Shown here: positions 8,518 to 16,470 of the stretch, piece after piece
Layout of the letters: the number at the start of each line of letters is the position of its first letter
Numbering within the stretch: the stretch's first letter is position 1
Origin: Rhodobacterales bacterium
Lineage (GTDB): Bacteria > Pseudomonadota > Alphaproteobacteria > Rhodobacterales > Rhodobacteraceae
DNA length: 64,000 nucleotides
Direction of reading: 5' to 3'
NCBI GenBank assembly: GCA_002748285.1
Contig: PDSA01000029.1
Span: forward strand, 1-64,000
Program-made: the position numbers and the translations under genes
Notes under the pieces: generated by a model
Database searches by the model: none
The model's input: the letters and a program-made list of their open reading frames with translations, nothing else
Told to the model about the DNA's origin: nothing

Positions 8518-9604
8518 CCCGGTCTGCGCCCACGCCCCGGGCAAGCTGATCTTGTCCGGCGAACATGCGGTGGTTTACGGCGCTCCGGCGCTTGCGGTGG
8601 CCGTGGCGCGTTATACCGAGGTGTCGTTTCATCCGGTCTATCCCAGTGATGGGTTGCGGACGGTGTTTGAGCAGGTCTCGAAAGGGGCATTTTACCCGCT
8701 ATCGGTGCTGGATAAGCTGAAACATTCGCTGGATCAGCGGTTTGATCGCTTTATGCGTGGCGAATTGAAGGTGCAGCAGATCCTGCAACGGCCCGATGAT
8801 CTGATCATTTACACATTGGCCTCTTTGGCGATGCGTATGCCGATGCCCGGCACCAGCCGCAAGCATCACCTGCCGATCCCCGGACGGCTGGAAAGCAAAA
8901 CCGATCTGCCTCTGGGGGCGGGCCTTGGTTCTTCTGCGGCGGTGATTGCAGCGACGATTGTGCTGTATGAACATCTGCTGGGCCGTGAACACAGCGCGGA
9001 TGAGCGCTTTGAGATGGTGCAGTTTTGCGAACGGCTCCAGCATGGCAAGGGTGGCGCGATTGATGCGGCCACGGTGATCAATGGTGGGCTGAACCGGGCC
9101 GAAGATGGGGTGGTCAGCCAGCCCCGGATCGACCCGGAACATCCGTTGTTTGCGGCGCGGGGGTGGTATTGCATCCTGCACGGCACTCCGGCCAGCTCGA
9201 CCGGAGAATGCGTGATGGCGGTGCGGCAAAATCACGGTCAGGACAGTGCGCTGTGGCAGGCCTTTGGCACCTGCACCAACCAGTTTCAAACCGCGTTGGA
9301 AACCGGGGAAAGCCCCGATGACTGCATCCGCGAAAACCAGCATCTGTTAGAGAAAATTGGCGTGGTGCCTGCGGCGACCCAGCGCCTGATTTCGCAAATT
9401 GAAACCGCCGGCGGCGCGGCCAAGATGTGTGGCGCGGGCTCGGTGCGGGGGGCGTTCGGGGGGGCTGTGCTGGTGCATCAACAAGACGCCGAGGCGATGG
9501 AAACGCTGTTGGGCAAATACCCGGATTTGCGCTGGTTTCCCCTGTGCATTGCCGCAAAAGGCGCTGCATTAGGGTCTGTTTCCGGGGGTGCGACATGCGA
9601 CTGA
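8480..9604 (+). CDS. mvk: Mevalonate kinase
   Basis: A 374-residue GHMP kinase that phosphorylates mevalonate at the 5 position. It has the N-terminal motif APGKLILSGEHAVVYG, the glycine-rich ATP loop LPLGAGLGSSAAVIAA (near residues 146-161) and the C-terminal GHMP motif GGAAKMCGAGSVRG. The start ATG lies 38 bases inside the end of the HMG-CoA synthase gene, an unusually long overlap. The first residues before HAPGKL are poorly conserved, so a slightly later start is possible. The long insertion between the N-terminal motif and the ATP loop matches the Paracoccus enzyme as I remember it. Confidence 0.92.
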   Translation: MSTSVSISTHKTDPVCAHAPGKLILSGEHAVVYGAPALAVAVARYTEVSFHPVYPSDGLRTVFEQVSKGAFYPLSVLDKLKHSLDQRFDRFMRGELKVQQILQRPDDLIIYTLASLAMRMPMPGTSRKHHLPIPGRLESKTDLPLGAGLGSSAAVIAATIVLYEHLLGREHSADERFEMVQFCERLQHGKGGAIDAATVINGGLNRAEDGVVSQPRIDPEHPLFAARGWYCILHGTPASSTGECVMAVRQNHGQDSALWQAFGTCTNQFQTALETGESPDDCIRENQHLLEKIGVVPAATQRLISQIETAGGAAKMCGAGSVRGAFGGAVLVHQQDAEAMETLLGKYPDLRWFPLCIAAKGAALGSVSGGATCD

Positions 9605-10533
9605 CCGCCTCTGCCCCCGGCTCGATCATGATCACGGGCGAACATGCGGTGGTGTATGGCCACCCGGCGATTGTTGCCGCGATTGAACAGCGCGTGCGGA
9701 TCACGGCCGAAGTTCTGGCCGAGCCCCGGATCGAGTTGCATTCCGAAATCGCGCCGCCGCTGTCGGTGGGTCTGGAGAACCTCTCCACCGATGGCCCCTA
9801 TCGTTTCGTGCTATCCGCCATTGCGCTTTACAAAGACCAACTGCCCGGCGGGGTGCGGCTCGATATACGCTCGGATATTGATCCGACTTTGGGGCTTGGA
9901 TCATCCGCGGCAGTGACGATTGCTACGCTGGGTCTGTGCGCTCGCCTCAGCGGGGCGGATCAGACCGGGCTGCACGGTCAGGCTCTGCGCATCATTCGCG
10001 CCATTCAGGGGCGGGGCAGCGGAGCCGATCTGGCGGCTAGCCTGCATGGCGGCATGATCTCTTATCAACTGCCCGACTCCATGCTGGGCGATCTGTCTGA
10101 CGGCCCTGTTCGGGCCCAAATTTCCAACTTGCCAAACCCGCCGCAGTTGGGATTGTGCTATGCGGGCTACAAAACCCCCACGGCCGAAGTCCTAGCGCAA
10201 ATCGCCGCCCGCATGGCCGGGAACGAGGCCGAGTTTGCAACGCTCTATGCCCGGATGGGGGCCAGCGCTACGGCGGCGATTGCGGCGGCAAAAACCGCGA
10301 ATTGGCCCGCATTTGGCTCTGAATTAACCACTTATCAAGCGTTGATGCAGCAGCTGGGGGTTTGTGATGAGACCCTCGCGCAAATCATCGCACGCGCCCA
10401 AACCGCCCCTGATCTGTTGGCAGCCAAGATTTCCGGTTCTGGCCTGGGGGATTGTGTGGTTGCGGTGGGGGCTTTGCCCGATGGGTTCACGCCTGCGCCG
10501 CTTGCTCAAAAAGGATTGATATTCCATGACTGA
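9595..10533 (+). CDS. mvaK2: Phosphomevalonate kinase
   Basis: A 312-residue GHMP kinase converting phosphomevalonate to diphosphomevalonate. Motifs are SAPGSIMITGEHAVVYGHPAI at the start, LGLGSSAAVTIATLG as ATP loop, AIQGRGSGADLAASLHGG, and AKISGSGLGDCVVA near the C-terminus. The RGSGADLAASLHGG block and its resemblance to Paracoccus Pmk distinguish it from the mevalonate kinase just upstream. Its ATG overlaps mvk by 10 bases and its stop overlaps mvd by 8 bases. An open extension upstream within mvk is a shadow. Confidence 0.9.
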   Translation: MRLTASAPGSIMITGEHAVVYGHPAIVAAIEQRVRITAEVLAEPRIELHSEIAPPLSVGLENLSTDGPYRFVLSAIALYKDQLPGGVRLDIRSDIDPTLGLGSSAAVTIATLGLCARLSGADQTGLHGQALRIIRAIQGRGSGADLAASLHGGMISYQLPDSMLGDLSDGPVRAQISNLPNPPQLGLCYAGYKTPTAEVLAQIAARMAGNEAEFATLYARMGASATAAIAAAKTANWPAFGSELTTYQALMQQLGVCDETLAQIIARAQTAPDLLAAKISGSGLGDCVVAVGALPDGFTPAPLAQKGLIFHD

Positions 10534-11463
10534 TCCGTTGACAGCCCATGATGTGGTCTCCCGTTTATTGCCCGAAAAGCTGGACCCGGCCCGGTTTTTC
10601 GAAGCCTACGCCCCCAGCAATATCGCGCTTTCGAAATATTGGGGCAAACGCAATAAGCCGCTGAACCTGCCCCTGAACAGCTCGCTTTCGGTGTCTTTGG
10701 CGGATTTGGGCAGTCAAACGCAGGTGATGCCCGCCTCCGATGAGCAAGACCGGGTGTGGCTCAACGGGGATCTGTTGGCACCCGATAGCCCCTTTGCCCG
10801 CAAGGTGGTTGACTTTGCCAATCTGTTTCGCCGGGGGCAGCCCCAGCCGCTGCACATTAAAACCACCAATACGATCTCAACCGCCGCCGGGTTGGCCTCT
10901 TCGGCTTCCGGGTTTGCGGCGTTAACCAAGGCGCTGGTGGGCAGTTTCGGACTGGAGTTGCCAGACGCGCAGCAAAGCATGATCGCCCGGCTGGGTTCGG
11001 GCAGCGCGACGCGTTCGTTCTGGCATGGGTTTGTGCGCTGGGACCGGGGTGATCTGGACGATGGCAGCGACAGTTTCGCCCGCCCCCTGAATCACCCTTG
11101 GCCCGAATTCCGTATAGCAATCATCCCGGTTGATACCGGGCCCAAGGCCCATTCCTCGCGCGATGGTATGCAGCACACGGTCTCAACCAGTCCGCTCTAC
11201 GCCCCTTGGCCAGAACGCGCCGAAGCCGACTGTTTTGAGATTGAACAAGCCGTGGCCGCGCAGGATTTTGTCCGGTGCAACCCAACAGCTGGGCAGTGCT
11301 GGACAGGCTGTGGACCGCTCGGGGGCAGGGTCTGCCTGCCTACGCAACCATGGATGCCGGCGCAAATATCAAGCTGATTTTCCTGAAAAGCGCCGCCGAA
11401 GATGTCACCGCGCTATTTCCCAATGCTCAAATTATCGCGCCTTTTTCATACCCTCAAAAATAG
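10526..11463 (+). pseudogene. mvd: Diphosphomevalonate decarboxylase, broken by internal deletion and frameshift
   Basis: This should be the ATP-dependent decarboxylase making IPP. Frame 1, from the ATG at 10526, matches the family well (YAPSNIALSKYWGKRNKPLNLPLNSS, GLASSASGFAAL, GSGSATRSFWHGFVRW) up to EQAVAAQDF near 11270. It then turns into unrelated residues and stops at 11377. From about 11278 a different frame resumes the family C-terminus (SWAVLDRLW, ATMDAGANIKLIF, LFPNAQIIAPF) and ends at 11463. Compared with the Paracoccus protein as I remember it, about 25-30 codons between the blocks are missing and the frame is shifted. The catalytic aspartate (in TMDAG) lies after the break, so the frame-1 product should be inactive. 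Assembly error is the alternative. Confidence 0.8.
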
Positions 11464-11469
11464 CAAGGG

Positions 11470-12663
11470 TTAGAGACCGTTTAACAGCGCAACCGTCGGC
11501 CAAGCATCTGCTGGCATACCCAAACGCTGCTGTTCCTTCTGAACCGCGATACGAGTTTTTGCGCCCAAAATCCCGTCAATTTTTCCCACATCATAACCAA
11601 GCGCTACCAGTTTTTGCTGCAGTTTTTTCATTTGCGGCCCCGACAGCCCCGGATCAGGATTGCCCGCCTTGTAAACCGGTGCACCCTCAAGGCGGGTTGC
11701 GAAATAAGCCGCGGTGGTGACGTAGATAAAGCTCTGGTTCCATTCAAAATACACATTGAAATTTGGATAAGCCATAAAGGCCGGCCCCTTGCGCCCCATC
11801 GGCAGAATGATCGAAGCCTCAAGCCCCGCATCACCCAATGCCCCCTGACGCGCTTTCACACCCATCTGGGCCCATTCCGACACGCTTAATCGGGTATTCA
11901 GGCCAGTTTTCGACCAGTCCAGAGATTTGGGCACGATAACCTCTTGTAGCCATGGCTGGTTGGGGCGCCAGCCCAGCGCCGATAGCATTTTGCCACCCGA
12001 CATCAACGCATCGGCGGGCGAGGTTTTCAGACTCACTTTTCCGTCCCCATCGCCATCGACTCCGTTTTCCAGAATGTCCGCCGGCAGCATTTGCACCATG
12101 CCAATTTCACCCGCCCAGGCACCCGTTGTCTTGCGCGGCGAGAAATTGCCCTGTTCATACAGCTCTAGCGCCGCAAAGACCTGCGGGCGGAACAGATGCG
12201 GGCGGCGGCAATCATGGGCCAGCGTGACCAATGAGTTCAGGGTATTATAGTTGCCCTGAAACGCGCCATAGTCAGTCTCAAACGCCCAAAAGGCCAGCAA
12301 TACGCCGCGATTTATGCCGTATTTCTGCTCAATCCTGTCAAATACACGATCCCATTTCTTGGCATTGGCCCGCCCCTTGTTCAGCCTGCTTTGGCTGATC
12401 AACATTCTGGAAAAATCAATAAAGTTTTTCTGAAACACCCCCTGCGCATGATCGGCCTTGAGCGTTTTTGCATCCTGCCGCACCGAAGCAAAAAACCGAT
12501 CAACCGTGGCGGAGGAATGGCCCTTGGCAATCGCCTCCTGTTTCAGAGAAGCGACAAAGCTGCTGAATTTGCCGCCGCATGGTGTTTCCGCTATGGCCGC
12601 CGAGTTGATGACACTCAGGCACAGACCAGCAATTGTAAAAGTTTTAAGAATGAAATAGCGCAT
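11470..12663 (-). CDS. mltB: Lytic murein transglycosylase, MltB family with peptidoglycan-binding domain
   Basis: The 397-residue protein has a Sec signal peptide (cleavage expected after AIA25), so it acts in the periplasm. An SLT-type catalytic domain (about residues 30-320) carries the catalytic glutamate in LLAFWAFETDYGAFQGNYN, plus GMVQMLPADILENGVDGDGDG and the GGKMLSALGW helix. A C-terminal PG_binding_1 domain (about residues 335-397) contains KLQQKLVALGYDVGKIDGILG. It cleaves the MurNAc-GlcNAc bond with formation of anhydro-muropeptides. It converges on the broken mvd with a 6-base gap. Confidence 0.88.
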   Translation of the reverse strand: MRYFILKTFTIAGLCLSVINSAAIAETPCGGKFSSFVASLKQEAIAKGHSSATVDRFFASVRQDAKTLKADHAQGVFQKNFIDFSRMLISQSRLNKGRANAKKWDRVFDRIEQKYGINRGVLLAFWAFETDYGAFQGNYNTLNSLVTLAHDCRRPHLFRPQVFAALELYEQGNFSPRKTTGAWAGEIGMVQMLPADILENGVDGDGDGKVSLKTSPADALMSGGKMLSALGWRPNQPWLQEVIVPKSLDWSKTGLNTRLSVSEWAQMGVKARQGALGDAGLEASIILPMGRKGPAFMAYPNFNVYFEWNQSFIYVTTAAYFATRLEGAPVYKAGNPDPGLSGPQMKKLQQKLVALGYDVGKIDGILGAKTRIAVQKEQQRLGMPADAWPTVALLNGL

Positions 12664-12717
12664 TTGAATCCTCTGAAAGCCTTTTAACCCCCTAAAGATA
12701 AAGAAATTCTTTAAAAG

Positions 12718-13668
12718 TCAAACAATAACGGCCAAGGACATCAAAATCGCAACCAAGGCCCACCAGACCCGCCAAAGGCTGCAAGTGGCGGCCTGAATAT
12801 CGTCTGCGGTCAGGTTGTGGCGGCCTTCGTCATGGACGAAAGGAAAATCCGTCATCCGCCCGTCATAACTACGCGGGCCGGACAGGGCGATGCCCAGACT
12901 GACAGCCATCGCGGCCTCAGGCCAGCCGGCATTGGGCGAGCGATGCAGAGGGGCGTCCCGAAAAACGATTTTCCATTCTCTAATCCGCCGATTAGTGACG
13001 AGTATAAGCAGCGCCGTGAGGCGGGCCGGAATCCAATTCAGCACATCATCGAACCGAGCAGCGGCCCAGCCGAATTGGCGGTATTTGGGCGACATATACC
13101 CGATCATCGAATCCGCCGTATTGGTCATTTTGTAGACCAGCAGGCCGGGCAACCCCAGCAGCAGGAACCAGAAGGCCGGGGCAACCACACCGTCCGACAG
13201 GTTTTCAGCGGCGCTTTCAATGGCGCTACGGGCAGCGGCAGAGTCGTCCATGCCCTTGGTATCACGCGCCACAATGCGGCTGACCATCAAGCGGCCCTCG
13301 CCAGTGGACAAACGCAGAGCATGGGCCACATCGGAAACATGTTCGGTCAGGCTTTTCTGTGCCAGGAAAATCGCTGCAATCAAGACCTGAAAAATGCCAA
13401 AATCAGGCAGGTTAGAGACTATCATACCGAAAGACCCGGCCAACACACACAGGATGATCAGCACCATAACACCCTTTAGCCGCTTGTGTTGCCCCCTGTT
13501 ATATCGGACATCGGCCCAACCGATTGCAGTCCCCATCAGAACGGCCGGATGATTCAGGCGACTCCAGAGCCATCTCGGCTCGCCAAAAATCGCATCCAAC
13601 AGCAACGCGATCAGCAGAAATACCACGATCTCATCTGGATTAGAGAATATTATTCCCGGTAACTGCAT
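12718..13668 (-). CDS. cbiB: Adenosylcobinamide-phosphate synthase
   Basis: A 316-residue polytopic membrane protein attaching the aminopropanol arm to adenosylcobyric acid late in cobalamin synthesis (CbiB/CobD). Hydrophobic segments lie near residues 12-27, 65-105, 165-185 and 290-316. The conserved block ARDTKGMDDSAAARSAIESAAENLSDG, continuing into APAFWFLLLGLPGLLVYK and NTADSMIGY, is diagnostic. The start at 13668 has an AGGG ribosome binding site. It is divergent from the cobH operon, so both cobalamin transcription units share the 263-base control region between them. Confidence 0.92.
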   Translation of the reverse strand: MQLPGIIFSNPDEIVVFLLIALLLDAIFGEPRWLWSRLNHPAVLMGTAIGWADVRYNRGQHKRLKGVMVLIILCVLAGSFGMIVSNLPDFGIFQVLIAAIFLAQKSLTEHVSDVAHALRLSTGEGRLMVSRIVARDTKGMDDSAAARSAIESAAENLSDGVVAPAFWFLLLGLPGLLVYKMTNTADSMIGYMSPKYRQFGWAAARFDDVLNWIPARLTALLILVTNRRIREWKIVFRDAPLHRSPNAGWPEAAMAVSLGIALSGPRSYDGRMTDFPFVHDEGRHNLTADDIQAATCSLWRVWWALVAILMSLAVIV

Positions 13669-13931
13669 TGCTAAAGCCCTGTATAAACCGCACGCATATC
13701 AAACTTGCCCCACTTTCTTATCGCCTCCAACCCACCACAACAACCCGCCGGGCGGGGAAAGCGATTGCAGCGGCTTTGCCCAAAGGCTATATTGCCCGGG
13801 ACGAAGCCCAAGGGGCCAGACCGGTTGGCTGTGGAGGATCGACCCAAACAGGGGATCAAAAGCAGCATCGTCGGACGCATAGGTTCCTGTTACTGATCGT
13901 TTATGCCGGTTCAAAGGAAAATACGCGCCAA
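13669..13931. promoter_or_regulatory. Divergent cbiB/cobH control region; possible diverged cobalamin riboswitch
   Basis: An open frame spans this gap but has no homology and is not treated as coding. On the plus strand, 13755-13835 contains, in the order expected for an AdoCbl riboswitch, GGGGAA, a GCGGCT...GCCC segment, GGGACGAAGCC and a final GGGGCCAGACC. None matches the consensus boxes well and no clear GCCACTG is present. The placement directly before a corrin-biosynthesis operon makes it worth testing; the sequence alone is weak support. Confidence 0.25.
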
Positions 13932-14573
13932 ATGAGACCTTATGAAAAAGACCCTGCGGCGATTTATGCTAAAAGCTTTGCCATCGTGCGACATGAAGCG
14001 CGGCTTGAGCGCTTTGACCCAGCCATGCAATTGCTGGCCACCCGCCTGATCCACGCCTGCGGCATGGTCGAAGTTGCCGACCGTCTGGCGTTTTCAAAAA
14101 ACGCATTTCAGGCCGGAAGGGCGGCGTTAGAGACTGGTTCTGCGATCCTATGTGATTGCGAAATGGTAGGGGCCGGCATCATTCGCCGTTACCTGCCCAC
14201 CAACAACCCGGTCATTGTGACCCTGAATGACCCCACTGTTGCAGCCCGCGCCAAAGAGATCGGCAACACCCGATCCGCGGCGGCGGTCGAGCTGTGGCGG
14301 CCGCATATCGAAGGGGCGGTTGTGGTGATCGGGAATGCTCCCACCGCGCTGTTTCATTTGCAGGAGCTGCTGGATCAGGGTTGGCCTAAACCGTCTCTAA
14401 TCCTAGGATTTCCCGTGGGTTTTGTTGGCGCGGCCGAAAGCAAAGCCGAGCTTGCCGCAAATGCACGCGGCTGCGAATTTATCACTCTGCGGGGACGTCG
14501 TGGCGGATCGGCGATCGCATCGGCGGCAGTGAATGCGCTGGCGGCTGGCTTGCCTGAACTGAAGGAAACATAA
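13932..14573 (+). CDS. cobH: Precorrin-8X methylmutase
   Basis: A 213-residue enzyme that moves the C11 methyl group to C12, giving hydrogenobyrinate. The catalytic histidine is in TRLIHACGMVEVADRL (His38 from this start). The family blocks AILCDCEMVGAGI, VVIGNAPTALFHLQELLDQG and LGFPVGFVGAAESK are all present. The start at 13932 (MRPYEKDPAAIYAKSF) is the usual N-terminus; AAAGGAAA lies upstream. Its TAA overlaps the cobL ATG (TAATG), beginning a tightly coupled five-gene run. Confidence 0.94.
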   Translation: MRPYEKDPAAIYAKSFAIVRHEARLERFDPAMQLLATRLIHACGMVEVADRLAFSKNAFQAGRAALETGSAILCDCEMVGAGIIRRYLPTNNPVIVTLNDPTVAARAKEIGNTRSAAAVELWRPHIEGAVVVIGNAPTALFHLQELLDQGWPKPSLILGFPVGFVGAAESKAELAANARGCEFITLRGRRGGSAIASAAVNALAAGLPELKET

Positions 14574-15772
14574 TGCCCGCCTGGTTACATATTGTCGGGA
14601 TCGGAGAAGACGGCCTCACCGGGCTCACCCCCGCAACCCGCGCCGTGGTCGAAGCGGCGGATATTATCATCGGCGGTCAGCGCCACCACGACCTGACAGC
14701 AGAAATCACCGCCGAGCGGATCAGTTGGCCTTCGCCTTTTGATACGCTGATCGACACGTTGACCGGGCTGCGGGGCAAACGCGTTGTGGTTTTGGCCTCG
14801 GGCGATCCGCTCTGGTATTCGGTCGGGGCGAAAATCGGCACGCTGATTGACCCGGCCGAGATCACCTATCACCCGCAGGTCGGAGCCTTTCAGCTGGCTG
14901 CCGCCCGCATGGGTTGGTCAATGGCCGATCTGGAAACCCTGACCGTGCATGGCCGCCCGGTTGAACAAATGATCGCTTTCATCCAGCCCAGCCAGCGGCT
15001 GCTGATCCTGACCACGGGCTCGGACACTCCGGCGCAAATCGCCGCTTTCCTGACCGAGCGCGGCTTTGGCAAAAGTCGGATGACGGTGCTGGCGAATATG
15101 GGCGGCAAGGACGAACAGCGCTTTGACGGCACCGCTGAAAGCTGGTCGCATCAGGTGCCGTCGTTTAACACTCTGGCAGTCGAATGCATTGCCGCGCCCA
15201 ATGCCGCGTTGCTGCCCCGGGTGCCCGGGCTGGCAGATGAGATGTTCGAGCATGACGGCACCATGACCAAACAAGAGGTGCGCGCAGTGACGGTGGCCAA
15301 ACTGATGCCAATGCGCGGCGCTTTGTTGTGGGATATCGGCTGCGGTTGTGGCTCGGTCGCGGTCGAATGGATGCGGGCGGCGCGATATGCCCGGGCGATC
15401 GGCATCGAGCCGCGGGCGGACCGGCGCGCTTTGGCAGCGGCGAATGCGCTGGCGTTGGGTGTGCCGAAACTCGAGCTTGTCCCGGGCAGTGTGCCCGAAG
15501 CGCTGGAGGGTCTGGACGCACCGGATGCGATATTCATCGGTGGCGGCCTCAGTCCTGAAACCTTTGACGCCGCGTGGTCGCATCTGCGCCCGCTTGGGCG
15601 TCTGGTGGCCAATTCGGTAACTTTGGAAAGTGAGGGCATTTTGTTTGAGTTGCATAAAAAACACGGCGGAACGCTGGTGAAACTGGATGTCAGCCGCGCC
15701 GATACGATTGGGCCGTTCACCAGTTGGAAACCTCTACGTCCGGTCACTCAATGGAGCTTGATTAAACGATGA
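14573..15772 (+). CDS. cobL: Precorrin-6Y C5,15-methyltransferase (decarboxylating), CbiE-CbiT fusion
   Basis: The 399-residue protein fuses two methyltransferase domains. The N-terminal CbiE-like half (about residues 1-210) starts LHIVGIGEDGLTGLTP and contains VVLASGDPLWYSVG. The C-terminal CbiT-like half (about 220-399) has a class I SAM-binding motif LLWDIGCGCGSVAVEWMR and the GGGLSPETFDAAW segment. Together they methylate C5 and C15 and remove the C12 acetate carboxyl. It overlaps cobI by 4 bases (ATGA). Confidence 0.94.
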   Translation: MPAWLHIVGIGEDGLTGLTPATRAVVEAADIIIGGQRHHDLTAEITAERISWPSPFDTLIDTLTGLRGKRVVVLASGDPLWYSVGAKIGTLIDPAEITYHPQVGAFQLAAARMGWSMADLETLTVHGRPVEQMIAFIQPSQRLLILTTGSDTPAQIAAFLTERGFGKSRMTVLANMGGKDEQRFDGTAESWSHQVPSFNTLAVECIAAPNAALLPRVPGLADEMFEHDGTMTKQEVRAVTVAKLMPMRGALLWDIGCGCGSVAVEWMRAARYARAIGIEPRADRRALAAANALALGVPKLELVPGSVPEALEGLDAPDAIFIGGGLSPETFDAAWSHLRPLGRLVANSVTLESEGILFELHKKHGGTLVKLDVSRADTIGPFTSWKPLRPVTQWSLIKR

Positions 15773-16470
15773 AAGGCACGTTTTACGGAGTTGGTCTGGG
15801 TCCGGGTGATCCCGATCTTATGACACTGAAAGCCGCGCGGCTGATCCGGGCGGCCAGGGTTGTGGCCTACCCCGCCTTGCTGGATGATAACAGCTTTGCG
15901 CGGTCCATCGCCGCTGATCTGATCGACAAAGACGCCCGCGAAATCAAGATCAAAATCCCGATGACCACCGAACGCGCCCCGGCCCAGTGTGCCTATGATC
16001 ATGCCGCCGTCGAAATCGCCGAGGCTCTGGACAATGGGCAGGATGTTGTCGCGCTTTGCGAGGGTGACCCGTTTTTCTATGGATCATTCATGTATCTTTT
16101 TGCCCGGCTGTCTGATCGCTTTACCACCGAGATCGTGCCGGGAGTAACTTCGATGACCGCAAGCGCAGGGGCTTTGGGCCTGCCATTAGCGGCGCGGAAC
16201 GAAGTGTTGGGCGTGATTCCGGGCCCGTTAGAGACTGATTTGATAAAAAATCAAATTCAGGCCGCCAGCAGTCTGGTAATCATGAAGGTCGGGCGGCATC
16301 TGGGACGTATTCGTCAGGTGATTGATGAACTCGGGCTGTTGGACAGTGCGGTTTATATCGAACGCGCTACCTTACAGAATGAACGCAAAATGCCACTTGC
16401 CGAGGCACCTGAAAAAGCGCCGTATTTCTCAATGATCCTGCTGATAAAAGGGGGCGATCCATGGCTGTGA
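15769..16470 (+). CDS. cobI: Precorrin-2 C20-methyltransferase
   Basis: A 233-residue tetrapyrrole methyltransferase of the class III SAM-dependent fold. The N-terminal GVGLGPGDPDLMTLKAARLI and CEGDPFFYGSFMYL motifs are characteristic. The middle EIVPGVTSMTASAGALGLPLA and the C-terminal MILLIKGGD complete the fold. It catalyses methylation at C20 of precorrin-2, directing uroporphyrinoids into cobalamin. It overlaps both neighbours (4 bases with cobL, 10 with the next gene). A copy of the dispersed word GTTAGAGAC falls inside at 16227. Confidence 0.93.
   Translation: MKGTFYGVGLGPGDPDLMTLKAARLIRAARVVAYPALLDDNSFARSIAADLIDKDAREIKIKIPMTTERAPAQCAYDHAAVEIAEALDNGQDVVALCEGDPFFYGSFMYLFARLSDRFTTEIVPGVTSMTASAGALGLPLAARNEVLGVIPGPLETDLIKNQIQAASSLVIMKVGRHLGRIRQVIDELGLLDSAVYIERATLQNERKMPLAEAPEKAPYFSMILLIKGGDPWL

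Noticed and set aside
13668..13931. 88-codon extension upstream of cobH
   Set aside because: The translated residues match nothing and CobH proteins begin at MRPYEKDP; the region is better seen as a control region.
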